This document shows, piece by piece, positions 16,488-27,919 of a DNA stretch of 64,000 nucleotides. The notes under the pieces are model-generated. The model had not been told where the DNA came from, did no database searches, and was given only the letters and a program-made list of their open reading frames with translations. The position numbers and the translations under genes were made by a program. The stretch comes from Diphasiastrum complanatum (taxonomy: Eukaryota; Streptophyta; Lycopodiopsida; Lycopodiales; Lycopodiaceae): the NCBI GenBank assembly GCA_029204225.1, contig CM055113.1, positions 21,771,605-21,835,604 of the forward strand, given 5' to 3'. How positions within the stretch are numbered: the first letter of the stretch is position 1; the number at the start of each line of letters is the position of its first letter.

Positions 16488-17302
16488 CAATCTAAGTATG
16501 CTAGGTCAATCTCAGCAAGATTTGGCATGATTGATTGTAAAGGAGTTGAAACTCCCATGGAACTAAGTGTAAAAGTTTCTAAGGAAAGTGATGAAGCATC
16601 CTTTGAGGACATCACTACCTATAGAATGCTTATTGGTTCCTTAATATACTTAACCATCACTAGACCAGATCTTAGTTTTTGTGTTGGCAAGTTGAGTCAA
16701 TACATGCAAAGTCCATTAATATATCATTGGAAAGGAGCAAAAAGGGTGTTAAGGTACATCTCGTCTACAAAAGACTTTGGCATAGTTTATGAAAGGACTA
16801 ATATTTGTTTGAGAGCATACTCGGACTCAAGTTTTGCAGGTGACAGAGATGGATAGAAGATCCATAAGTGCATTTGCTACATTCTTATGTGGAGGAGCTA
16901 TATCTTGGCTTTCCAACAAGCCAGATACCATCTCTCTTTCATCAACAGAATCCGAATATAAAGCTATGACAACAACAACAAAGGAGGTTCTTTGGCTTAA
17001 AAGGCTTTTGGAGGAGCTACATGTGATCAAGGATGAAGACATTCCATGCATATATTGTGATAATCAAGCAGCTCAACAACTTGCAAACAATCCAGTCTTC
17101 CAATGCTCGAACAAAGCACATCGAGATTGCACATCATTTCGTGAGGGAGAAAGTGCAAGCAAAGGAGATCAAGCTTATTCATGTTTTATCATTAGATTGC
17201 ATTGCTGATATACTCACCAAGGCATTGCCTAAATATCCATTTGTAAAATTAAGATTGGTTGTTGGAGTTATAGATAGATCTATGCTAGATTTACCAAGCT
17301 AG
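16488..17302 (+). pseudogene. copia B partial copy: RT end and RNase H only
   Basis: Nearly identical to 24940-25751 (SKYARSI.ARFGMIDCKGVETPMELSVKVS...), so it is a second copy of the 3' end of copia B. Two small insertions (near 16846 and 17102) shift the frame. RNase H motifs: SLSSTESEYKAM, IYCDNQAAQQLANN. It abuts gypsy I gag at a TCAATCTAAG junction on the left and the shared LTR on the right. Confidence 0.92.
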
Positions 17303-17314
17303 ATTTTTGAGGAG

Positions 17315-18139
17315 TGTGAAAAATGCAAAAATAAGCTTGGTATAGGCCAAAAATCTTGTGTGTAGGATAAACACATGTGTGGAGCCTGTGCCCTGAAACT
17401 AGTAAACTTGTAATGTACCATAATCATATATGTTGTACATATGATTTAATTCAAGTTCTAGTGGCTAAAATGGCCAAAAACTAGTTTTCTAGACATATGA
17501 CACTTGGCATCAATCTAGTGATTGCATGAGCCACATTCTTTGGTTAGGTGTCATATCCCATGTGTAGAGGACAGCTCACACATGTGGAATAAGCTGAAGT
17601 AGACGAATTTTAAGTTCTAGAAGATTTCCAGGTAGATCTCCATATAGAAGGAAAATGGACCAAAAGTGCTCAAAATAGAAGGTTTTGTCCAAGTGTCAGT
17701 TTTGCATGATGAATCATCATATGACAAAGCACCTTCACACATGTGGGATCAGAGGGATGATCAGTACCACGAGCTCCCACTTATTGTATATATAGAGCCA
17801 CATTTGGCCATAATCATTGTGAGACACCAATCTTGGTTTTGGAAGCAATTTTGAGTAATTCTCTCCATTTGTCTACATTTATTTTGATTGTTTTGAGGTG
17901 CTATCAATTTGTACTTGATTCTTAGGTTGGAGTCCATACTCAGACAAGGTTTCACACGTGGGAAACTAGAAAGTACACTACCTTCAATTAACGATTGTTC
18001 TTGTTAGGATTTTGTGTCTAGAATTGATCTAGATTGATCTTAATCTCAAGTAGATTGATAGATCAAGTAGTCTGACAACCAATCCCTCTTGAGGATCAGA
18101 TTAGGATCCACTCTTGGTCCTTTTTGTACTTTTTGCACA
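17315..18139 (+). repeat. copia B LTR, shared by two copies
   Basis: 825 bp from TGTGAAAAATGC (after GAGGAG purine tract) to CACA before the primer site. It serves at once as 3' LTR of the partial copy on its left and 5' LTR of the copy on its right. The first about 279 bp match the truncated LTR at 25764. Confidence 0.88.
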
Positions 18140-18152
18140 TGGTATCAAAGCC
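18140..18152 (+). other. copia B primer-binding site
   Basis: TGGTATCAAAGCC, one change from the usual TGGTATCAGAGCC initiator-Met site, abutting the LTR. Confidence 0.85.
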
Positions 18153-18654
18153 TAGTACAAGAGGTTTTGTTGAAATTGATAGGGTTAATCCAAATCAAAG
18201 CCGTAGGAACCCTTTTCACACGTGTGAGGCCATACAGCTCCAGTTTTTACTAGAAATTTCAAAAATTTGTAAAATTTGACTCACATACCCAATTTAAGTG
18301 ATTTTTGGTGCAAAGTCAAGCAATTTCTATAGTGAATCTAAACCCTTGATTAGTTCTTGGATTATATCAGCCAAAAAAATTAAAAAATGATGCCTGAATT
18401 AGGTGCACTAATTGATCTTCCCTGATTTTTTGAGTGTATGTTGAGGTTGAAGAGAGAAACTGCTAAAAATCATAGATTAAGGAGTGATTTTGCAAGTTTG
18501 AGACTAGAATCTAAATTTTCATCATTCTAGATTGGTTCATGAGTGATAGGATTGAGTCTATAAGCTCTCTAAATTGCTAGAAGACTTTAGGTTCAGATCT
18601 CTTAGAGAAACCATAAGAGTTTCTAGTGCTTTTTCACATTCAAAATTGGCATCA

Positions 18655-19918
18655 ATGGGTGGTTTTTTGCTTGAAGCTAGTGAAAGACTTACATCCACTA
18701 ATTATGCTACTTGGATAGTTCGAATGGAGTCTTTGCTTGTACTTCATGATCTTTATGACATAGTACTTGAGGTGGAAGTAGAACCTCAAGGAATTGGCTA
18801 AGTACAAAAAGAGATGTAGAGTTGCATTACATTGCATAAAAATTAATGTAAGTAATGAACTTTTGAAAGAAATCTCATCTTGTACCACATCCAAAGAGGC
18901 ATGGGATTCATCAAAAGCCATTTATGGATCCAAGAACACTTCAAGGATACTCATGCTTAGGAATGAAATCCTTCAAAGCATGAAAGGAAGTAGTGAAAGT
19001 GCCCAAAATTATGTCTTTAGGATCAAATCTTTGAATAAGGAGTTGTCTTCTATAGATGATAAAATCAAAGATGATGAATTAGTTCAAATCATTTTGAATG
19101 GATTAGGAGATGATTATTCCAATCTTGTTCAAACCTTTGCTATCCAAGATTCACTTCCTAGTATTGAAAAACTTCAAAGTGTGCTTGTTAGTGAGGAGAG
19201 TAGAATGCTTCATATCAAAAGTAGGATGAGTTCCTTATCTTTGAATGATGGTGATGAAAAAGCTAACTTTTCTTTGAAAGGCAAGAAGAAGTTCCCATCC
19301 AAGAAGACTCAAGACATGGAGATGGAGAACAAAGATAGAGCATCAAGTTCCAAAGGCAAGAGTAAGAAGGACAAGAAGAAGCTAAAGTGTTTCTTTTGTA
19401 GAAAAAAGAGACATTTTGCATCCGAGTGCTACAAGAAGAAGAATGCCCAAGAGAAGGACAATCAAGGCAATCTTGTGCTTGAGGAGGAGGAAGAAGGCAA
19501 TCTATCTTTGATGGTATCCTTACCACAAACATCTAATCAAGACAGTTGGTGGATTGATAGTGGGGCAAGCTCTCACATGACTCACCAAAAAGACTACTTT
19601 TCTAATCTACTTTCTTACAAAAGTTCTAAGAGATTTATCTTCACTGCAAGCGATCAAGAATGTGAGATTGTAGGTGTTGGATCCATTCCTTTATGTCTAG
19701 GATCATCTAAAAAAGTAGATCTAGACAATGTTCTTTATGTACCTTCAATTACAAAGAACTTGTTGAGTGTAGGACAACTTATGGATAGTGGATTAGATGT
19801 AAATTTCAAGCATGGAGCATGTTCTATCTTGAAAGATGAATAATGTATTGCTAGTGGTTTCAAGCAAGGGAGGTTATTCAAATTGGATGCTAATGTGATG
19901 GTTGGAAGTGTGAACATG
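18655..19918 (+). pseudogene. copia B gag and protease
   Basis: Gag starts MGGFLLEASERLTSTNYATW at 18655, the usual start in this family. A frameshift near 18795 moves to the frame of AKYKKRCRVALHCIKINVSNE. Zinc knuckle CFFCRKKRHFASEC near 19388, protease WWIDSGASSHM near 19548. An in-frame TAA (CAA to TAA) lies at 19841-19843. The integrase zinc region is split at 19918 by an inserted LTR element and resumes at 23108. Confidence 0.9.
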
Positions 19919-21063
19919 TATTGACAAATCCTCTACTCTAGAGGACCTGTTGTTTATCTCGACTCTTTCTGGCCACTTTTTCAGAACCATTTCTGCCTGT
20001 TATCAGGCTTCATGGCATTCGTTAGATAGTTTCTTGATTTTACGATGCCAACCCAGGCAGAAGGGACAGAGTTTTGTTGTAGTATTTTCTTTATGTCCTG
20101 CCTGTCAGAGGACTACTCAGGGACGTCACTCTTGAATGCACTTACATTCTACATAGGATGCAAGCCAAGAACGCTCATTCACAGATCAACATGTAAACCA
20201 ATGAACGTTCAGTAGTTTCTACTGCTACTTACTCTAAAAATGGATTGAAATCAGAGCCTACACTACACTAGACTGAGCTACATTTGCATAAACTGATAAA
20301 CAAGAAACAAGAACTAAACTACAACATGCTAGAAGTGCAAGAATCAAGAAACCAACTAGTCTATTGATTCTTGGACATCCCAATAACATCAAGAACTAGA
20401 TTGTACAAAGATATGCAAGAATCACACCACAGATCCAGCCTATTTAGTTTACTTGAATGCTGGCTCCTACATTAATCCACAACTAAGAAATCAAGAAAAC
20501 TAATCCACTCTAAATCCACAACCACACACAAAAGGAGGGAAGGGCAAGATCATAAATGCATCACTCACAAAACAAGCATGATCAAGGAGCTCAATGGTTG
20601 CACCAAATTTCAGCATGGAGTTGATACAAATCACAAAAGGCCCCTCTTCACAAAGAGGGAGTCTCTTAAATAAGCAAGAGAGCCCCTTAGGTGGCATCCT
20701 AGTGGAATTTCCACATTTCACAAATTACAAGTGGAATAATGCTCTCCACTAGAAGTCACCATCAAAAGGTGGCTCACTCTAATTTCTTTAAGAGGGGTCT
20801 ACTTTCCTTAAGAGGGTTCTACTTGCATTTATTACATTTGCCTAGACATACTAGTTCCTACATGGTCATTCCATCTTACGGGATTCACCATGAGGCTTAC
20901 ACAGCTCTTACTTGTCATTACTAACTAGTATTCCTCGGCTCTCATACTCAGCTCTCAGTCTTCATTAGTCTTGTCTTCTTAGAGACCTCCTCGGTCTAAG
21001 GTGAGAGGTGCTCTTGAGTTGCTCTGTCCGAGTATCTTGGGGATTCATCAAAATCAGCCAACA
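19919..21063 (-). repeat. cargo element LTR, 3' copy
   Basis: 1145 bp in minus orientation. It carries a TATA-like TTATTTAAGAG (minus strand, near 20675). The 19919-20180 part has no counterpart in the other LTR. Confidence 0.65.
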
Positions 21064-22206
21064 TCATCCCACCCCTAATGTGTTGCAGGACCCATTGCAA
21101 CTCATATTGGACGATGTCGTTCCGCTTTGCATTGGCATCTTCAATCGTCACTTAGAAAAGCGTAGATCCTCGTTCGCTTACATAAAACCAAGTGCTTATT
21201 GTCGCCAGTCTTTATCACAAAAACTGTTTTTCACAAATTGTAGCAATTAAATTTAGAATGTCTTATTGCTGTAATGGGTTGACATTTTCAAAATTTGGAG
21301 AGTTCTCAGTAGCTTCACAACTTGCATGCCGAGTGCTTTCCATGTGTCTCTTTGTTTAGTCACTTGTATCTATCATTGACAGTTTCATCTTTGGTTTCTA
21401 GGCATATTCTATCTTCTGGGAGGTCTGTATCCTTCATTTTCTTCTGGGTGTCTCTGTGGTTCTTCCCTAAGTTGAAGTTTCAGTCTCAAGGAAATTTTTG
21501 ATCTGCAAGTTGCACCAACTTTGGTTATTAGTCTCAAGGGGATGGATTCATCAAAAATTGGTGGTAGGAACACATTTGGATGGACAGTTCGATAATGGTA
21601 AGGAAACGTGATGAAGGCTTGGTGAAAAGACGAAGAAACTGATAGTTCTACAGTTGCACCTTTGGACCCTTGCAATGTCGAGCTTTGACCACCACTTGCT
21701 AGGTGAGGAGCTCACTTTATTTGCAGGTTCACGCTGTCTTCATCTTTCTTTTTTTTGCAGCTCTTTCTTTTGATCCGTTACTTTTGGATCTCTTTGGGCT
21801 TCATAAGAGGGGATTCAACTATCATTGCTCCAGAGAGTTTCTTTTGATCTCGGTTGATCTGACTCATCTGTTGCTTACGTTTTGTCCTTTCCTCCTCAGC
21901 TTCTTGGATCTTTCTCTTTATTTGTTCTGGCTGCTTTGCCTGCTTCTTAGATCTTTGTTTGGCTGATCATCCATTGTAGGTGGCAGTTGGTCTCCACAGG
22001 ACATTTGCAATGATCTATCAGCTGCTTCGGTAAGACTATCAGAAACTAGGGATTTCTCAGAAGAAATGTAAACTGATGATAAACAAACAGATGGAAAGAA
22101 GGGTGGTAGTGACAACGGTAGATGGTTTGGGCGATAGGCATGAGAATGATGCAGATGTATGACAAGAGGTTGGTTGAAAAAGGAGACTGATTTTGCAATG
22201 CTTGTG
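21064..22206 (-). other. cargo of the LTR element, unrecognised
   Basis: Read on the minus strand it gives broken frames. One (22211-21918) has SDSLTEAADRSLQMSCG. A shifted continuation is rich in Lys, Glu, Arg and Gln (EEERTKRKQQMSQINRDQKK) and looks like a coiled coil. A third stretch (21675-21409) has PYHYRTVHPNVFLPPIF. None matches a retroelement domain I know. It could be captured host-gene sequence or a decayed element-specific ORF; unresolved. Confidence 0.4.
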
Positions 22207-23102
22207 TTCATAGATCAGCATGTAAACCAATGAGCGTTCAATATTTTCTACTGCTACTTACTCTGAAAATGGATTGAAATCAGAGCCTACACTACACTGA
22301 ACTGAGCTACATTTGCATAAACTGATAAACAAGAAATAAGAACTAAACTACAGCATGTTAGAAGTCCAAGAGCCAGGAAACCAACCAGTCTATTGATTCT
22401 TGGACATCCCAAGAACATCAAGAACTGGATTGTACAGAGATATGCAAGAATCACACCACAGATCCAGCCTATTTAGTTTACTTGAATGCTGGCTCCTACA
22501 TTAATCCACAAGAAAACATGAAATCTAATCCAGAACTAGGAAAGCAAGAAAACTAATCCACTCTAAATCCACAAATACACACAAAAGGAGAGAAGGGCAA
22601 GATCATAAATGCATCACTCACGAAACAAGCATGATCAAGGAGCTCAATAGTTGCACCAAACTCGTGAAGGCTCTTCTCATTTCAGCATGGAGTTGATACA
22701 AATCACAAAAAACTCCTCTTCACAAAGAGGGAGTCTCTTAAATAAGCAAGAGAGCTCCTTAGGTGGCATCCTAGTGGAATTTCCACATTTCACAAATTAC
22801 AAGTGGAATAATGCTCTCCACTAGAAGTCACCATCAAAAGGTGGCTCACTCTAATTTCTTTAAGAGGGGTCTACTTGCATTTATTACATTTGCCTAGACA
22901 TACTAGTTCCTACATGGTCATTCCATCTTTCGAGATTCACCATGAGGCTTACACAGTTCTTACTTGTCATTACTAACTAGTATTCCTCGGCTCTCAGTCT
23001 TCATTAGTCTCGTCTTCTCAGAGACCTCCTCAGTCTAAGGTGAGAGGTGCTGTTGAGTTGCTCTGTCTGAGTATCTTGGGGATTCATCAGAATCAACCAA
23101 CA
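22207..23102 (-). repeat. cargo element LTR, 5' copy (truncated)
   Basis: 896 bp matching 20180-21063 in order, with small indels. Ends in CCAACA on the plus strand (TGTTGG on the minus strand). Confidence 0.75.
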
Positions 23103-23104
23103 AC

Positions 23105-25751
23105 ATGGCAAGGGAGGAGCTCACTCAAGTAAAGTTATGGCACAAAATGTTAGGTTATCCTAACTACAAAGCTATGGAGACCATGCTGACAAAAATAGCA
23201 AGAGGACTTCCCAAAACCATATATAAGTGTGGCAAGCTTTGTGAAGCTTGTGGACTCTCCAAATCTCATAAGCTTCTTTTTGATAAGATCTAACTCTCCT
23301 CTTGACCTTATACACTTGGATGTTCATTCATTTTCACATGAATCAAATGGTGGAGCTCTTATGTATGTCACTTTTATTGATGATAAATCAAGATACTCTT
23401 GGGTTTATCTCTTGTCTAAGAAAAGTGAAGCTTTTGAGTCCTTTGTAAACTTCAAAACTCTTGTGGAAAAGCAACTTAATACTAGCTTGAAAGTATTAAG
23501 AAGTGATAATGGAGGGGAGTACATCTCCAATAGGATGAAAGAGTTTTGTGAAACTAATGGCATAAAGAGAGAGTTTACTTGTACGTATACTCCACAAAAA
23601 AATGGAGTAGCTGAGAGAAAATGTGAGTGTGCTAAAGCTATGAGATTAGATGCATCTCTTCCTATTTCATTTTGGGGAGAAGCTATTTTATGTGCAAACT
23701 TTCTTTGTAATAGAATGACTAATAGTTCCATTAAAGGACTTACACCTTATGAACTATTGTTTGGCAAAAACCCAAATCTTAGTGATTTGAAAGTTTTTGG
23801 ATGTACTTGTTATGTACATATTCCTTTAGAAACAAGGAAAAAGGGAGATGCCACTTCTTTCAAAGGCATCTTTGTTGGTTATAGTGAAAGTAAGAAAGCT
23901 TATAGGATATATGATCCTATTACAAAAAAAGTTATTGCTAGTAGAGATGTACTTTTTGATGAATCTCTCCAAGCCAAAGAAAAGATGACTTCCAACAACA
24001 CTCAACTTGTCAAAGATCATGCTATGGCCGAGGAGGAGCTTCATGAAGATGAAGACCAAGGGGAACCTACTCCAAGTCCAAGGATGCCAAGAAGATCAAC
24101 AAGGACAAGGATTGAGCCATCAAGGCTCACTTATAGTGACAAAGGGGAGCAAAGGGAAGATTCTCAACTACTCAACTCTTATACTTTCTTGACTACTATG
24201 CTTGAAGAACCAACTAGTTTTGAGGAGGCAAATAAGTCTCAATATTGGAGGAAAGCTATGCAAGTAGAGTTTGATGCATTAATGGAAAATCAAACTTGGA
24301 AACTTGTTGATTTACCTTATGGAAAGAAGCCTCTTTCTTGTAAATGGATATATAGATTGAAATATAATCAAGATGGTTCCATTCATAAGTACAAAGCTAG
24401 ACTTGTAGCAAAAGATGCAAGTCAAAGGCATAGATTATGATGAAACCTTTGCACGTGTTGCAAAGCTTGTGACATTAGATTAATCATATGTCTTGCAACT
24501 TCTTTTAAATGGGAGCTCTTCCAACTTGATGTGACAAATGCTTTCTTGAATGGATTCTTGGAAGAGGAAATCTACATGTGCCAACCCGAGGGCTTCATCA
24601 AAGATGGAGAAGAAGACAAGGTGTGTCTCTTGAAGAAGAGTCTTTATGGACTCAAGCAAGCACCAAGAGCATGGTACTGTAGGTTGCATTCCTATCTTAT
24701 TTCCATTGGATTTTTTGTAAGTTCTTATGAACCATCATTGTACTACAAATGTAATGATGGAAAGATCATTATCTTAGTTTTACATGTTGATGACATTATA
24801 CTCACAGGAAATGATCTAGATGGCAACAAGAACGTAAAAGTTTCCTTGTCTAGTGAATTTAAGATGGTAGATCTAGGACTTCTTAAAGTTATACTTGGAA
24901 TAGAAGTCACTAGAAATAATGATTTTACCTTCATATGTCAATCTAAGTATGCTAGGTCAATCTTAGCAAGATTTGGCATGATTGATTGTAAAGGAGTTGA
25001 AACTCCTATGGAACTAAGTGTAAAAGTTTCTAAGGAAAGTGATGAAGCATCCTTTGAGGACATCACTACCTATAGAATGCTTATTGGTTCCTTGATATAC
25101 TTAACCATCACTAGACCAGATCTTAGTTTTTGTGCTGGCAAGTTGGGTCAATACATGCAAAGTCCATCAATATGTCATTGGAAAGGAGCAAAAAGGGTGT
25201 TAAGGTACATCTTGGCTACAAAAGACTTTGGCATAGTTTATGAAAGGACTAATATATGTTTGAGAGCATATTTGGACTCAAGTTTTGCAGGTGACAAGAT
25301 GGATAGAAGATCCATAAGTGCATTTGCTACATTCTTATGTGGAGGAGCCATATCTTGGCTTTCCAAAAAGCCAGATACCATCTCTCTTTCATCAACAGAA
25401 TCCGAATATAAAGCTATGACAACAACAACAAAGGAGGTTCTTTGGCTTAAAAGGCTTTTGGAGGAGCTACATGTGATCAAGGATGAAGACATTCCATGCA
25501 TATATTGTGACAATCAAGCAGCTCAACAACTTGCAAATAATCTAGTCTTCCATGCTCGAACAAAGCACATCGAGATTGCACATCATTTCGTGAGGGAGAA
25601 AGTGCAAGCAAAGGAGATCAAGCTTATTCATGTTTCATCATCAGATTGCATTGCTGATATACTCACCAAGGCATTGCCTAAAGATCCATTTGTAAAATTA
25701 AGATTGGCTCTTGGAGTTATAGATAGATCTATGCTAGATTTACTAAGCTAG
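23105..25751 (+). pseudogene. copia B integrase, RT and RNase H
   Basis: Resumes with KLWHKMLGYPNYKAME (zinc region), then a frameshift near 23288. Integrase core: HLDVHSF, FIDDKSRYSW, RSDNGGEYIS, NGVAERKCE. A second frameshift near 24420 falls inside RT. RT has LFQLDVTNAFLNG, YGLKQAPRAWY and LVLHVDDI (Tyr to His before VDD). RNase H runs uninterrupted to the stop at 25749: SSTESEYKAM, CDNQAAQQLANN, ARTKHIEIAHHFVRE. Confidence 0.92.
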
Positions 25752-25763
25752 ATTTTTGAGGAG

Positions 25764-26042
25764 TGTGAAAAATGCAAAAATAAGCTTGGTATAGGCCAAA
25801 AATCTTGTGTATAGGATAAACACACATGTGTGGAGCCTGTGCCCATGTGTGAAACTAGTGAACTTGTAATGTACCATAATCATATATGTTGTACATATGA
25901 TTTAATTCAAGTTCTAGTGGCTAAAATGGCCAAAAACTAGTTTTCTAGACATATGACACTTGGCATCAATCTATTGATTGCATGAGCCACATCCTTTGGT
26001 TAGGAGTCATATCCCATGTGTAGAGGACAGCTCACACGTGTG
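25764..26042 (+). repeat. copia B 3' LTR, truncated
   Basis: First 279 bp of the 825-bp LTR, starting TGTGAAAAATGC after GAGGAG. Similarity stops exactly at a CACACGTGTG palindrome (26033-26042). Confidence 0.85.
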
Positions 26043-26466
26043 AAAAAAAACATGTCAAAAAACAGTAGAAATTGAAGATGAATGAATCATAACCTGAATT
26101 GATAAGAGGAAAAGAAACAAGTAAGAACAACCATAGAAAAACTGTAAGTATATTTCTATTAAAATTTTCTGTACATGTGTCTCATCCACATCAAGTGAGA
26201 CGAATATTTAATTAATATCAATTATCTATGATCTCTTAATTGATTTTTCCAGTTGGAAGGAGCTTGGGTGGAGAACACACGGCCACTGCAACTGGATATG
26301 ACACAAGCTTTATGGTCTCCTGCCTAAACTACATTATCTCCATTGGGGAGACCTTCGAGTATTTAAACTAAAAAAAAAAAAAACATAAACACAGTTAAAT
26401 GTAATTAATCAAAAATCAGTTAATAGGAATTTGTATTTGAAAAAAACAAAAACATTGTCAAAGTAA
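26043..26466. other. AT-rich spacer, no gene seen
   Basis: Contains a run of A around 26370 and nothing recognisable. It lies between the broken copia B LTR and the stop codon of the Ulp1-like remnant. Confidence 0.5.
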
Positions 26467-27650
26467 TTAATCGAATATTACTTCTTCTAGATTTGGAAGT
26501 CCATCTTGCAATGCAAGCCAATTAAAAAAGTGTTTGGCATTGCATACGGTATACCAACCATAGTTGACAGAATCAACCTGCTGGGAGGACTGCAGAATCC
26601 AAATTTGAACATTATGAGATATCGGATCAACGCGCAGGATGTAAGAATAAAATCTACAATGGAAACAAGTGCGCGTCGAACCGATATCAAAAAAAAATTG
26701 ATTGAATATCGGATCAGCGCGCACTTAATGAAAATAAACCAAACAATAACTACAAGGGCTCGTCGAACCGATATTGAAAAATTTATACCTCTGCATCAAC
26801 CATTTTCAGCTGCGAATATGCTTTTGCATTTGGTACTGGAAAGAGTTCCAGTATTTTCTATATATGGGTCCTGGCAACTTTGTGTGTGTGTGTGTAATAG
26901 AGTTCATCTTTAATTAAACTGGATTACACACACCCTCATCATTGACATACAAGGACAACAAATTTAAGCTCCAATGATCACTGAAATCAGAAAACAATAA
27001 ATTCATGAGAATCAATGTGAAATCAAAATTCAATAAAATAAAATCTGAAAAATAGACACTTACTTTGTTATGTATGACAGCATGAGAATTGGAGTTCCCA
27101 GTCTGATGTATTGAAGCATATCATCGTGCAGACTTTTGAAATTAGGAAAATCAAATGCAGCCATGAATTGAAGGGGAAACAATGCAACATCTATAGACAA
27201 TGGGGTCTGGAAGAACTCCATCCAATACTGAATTGCCCCACCTCCTACATTGTCCCCTAGCATTTTATCCCTACTTTCTAATTCACCAGTATCTAAACTA
27301 GAAAGGGAGAGACCGGCATTGGTCTTTGGCATCCTAAAACTGTATCGAGGACCTAAACCTTTAAGATATGTATTTAAAAATTGGTCATACTGTACATATT
27401 GAGGAGTATTTACAAAAGCAAGTGCAGGGGGTGACAGAAGTAATACTGATAAACCACATAAAGAATTGTCATTCAAAATTGATTCTACCTTTACACTAAC
27501 AAAATCATCTAAATCGCTTTCAATAACAGGAGCAGGGGAACTAATATTTACAGGTTTAGGAGGAGGAGATTTAGGAGGTGGAGATTTATTAGGAGAGGAA
27601 GATTTAGCAGGAGAAGTTAAAGATGGAGTGGGAGGAGGCCCTCCTAATAT
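26467..27650 (-). pseudogene. Ulp1/C48 protease-like gene remnant, four exons, catalytic Cys lost
   Basis: Minus strand. Exon 1 is 27064 to about 27645, beginning in a Pro/Ser-rich stretch (SPPPKSPPPKP) and ending at a perfect GTAAGT donor. Exon 2 is 26932-26978, exon 3 is 26789-26835, exon 4 is 26467-26589 (stop TAA). Phases agree at all junctions and each intron is GT-AG. The spliced end reads SYITNDHWSLNLLSLYVND then VPNAKAYSQLKMVDAE then SSQQVDSVNYGWYTVCNAKH. NDHW fits the catalytic His block of Ulp1/SENP (C48) proteases. QQVDSVNYG aligns with the Q-x-N-x-x-D-C-G block, but Asp is Asn and Cys is Tyr. Exon 1 upstream of the His motif is not recognised. The start lies beyond the antisense copia at 27651. 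Could come from a host gene or from a DNA transposon carrying a C48 domain. Confidence 0.6.
26619..26774 (+). repeat. two 69-bp inverted-end modules inside intron 3 of the Ulp1-like remnant
   Basis: 26619-26687 and 26706-26774, 87 bp apart. Each is exactly 69 bp and runs from ATATCGGATCARCGCGC to the near-complement ending CGTCGAACCGATAT. Interior words (TAAGAATAAAAT, TAATGAAAATAAA) resemble the copia A leader modules (GTAAAGAAAAYC). Confidence 0.85.
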
Positions 27651-27919
27651 GAAACCCTAGCCTAGATCCTAGAGTTATGCTTGGTAGGTAGCTAGTTGGC
27701 AAATTTTCACCTTAAACTTAGGTGTAGGTCCTATAAAGTAGGGATGACCACCAAATAGAAATGACCAACTCTCTTAACTTGACCTAACCTACATTAGAAG
27801 TGGGTTCCCATGTGACATTTTGGCCATACATGTGTGGAACCCAATTATGTACAAAATTTACACTATTCTTCATGGTTTTTTATCAAGCTAGATTTGCCAT
27901 TTTTTGGCAATTCTTCACA
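27651..27919 (-). repeat. antisense copia C 3' LTR fragment
   Basis: On the minus strand it starts TGTGAAGAATTGCC after a GAGGAG purine tract and follows the copia G LTR family for about 269 bp (GCAAATCTAGC, GGTCATCCCTA, CATAACTCTAGGATC), then stops at the Ulp1-like remnant. Confidence 0.8.

Larger units (their letters stand above)
19919..23102 (-). mobile_element. non-autonomous LTR element with unidentified cargo
   Basis: 3184 bp inserted in copia B between duplicated ACATG (19914-19918, 23103-23107). On the minus strand it starts TGTTGG at 23102; the other end reads ...CAATA, where CA is expected. Left LTR 19919-21063 and right LTR 22207-23102 match over about 890 bp. On the minus strand a purine tract (AGGGGTGGGATGA) directly precedes the LTR at 21063, fixing orientation. 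The right LTR lacks its last about 250 bp and no primer site is visible, so a deletion removed that junction. No gag or pol domain. Confidence 0.75.
17315..26042 (+). mobile_element. copia B, main copy with nested insertion
   Basis: 5' LTR 17315-18139, PBS, gag-protease, foreign element 19919-23102, integrase-RT-RNase H, purine tract GAGGAG, 3' LTR cut after 279 bp. No target duplication can be seen because both outer ends are lost (left end continues into a partial sister copy, right end truncated). Confidence 0.85.
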
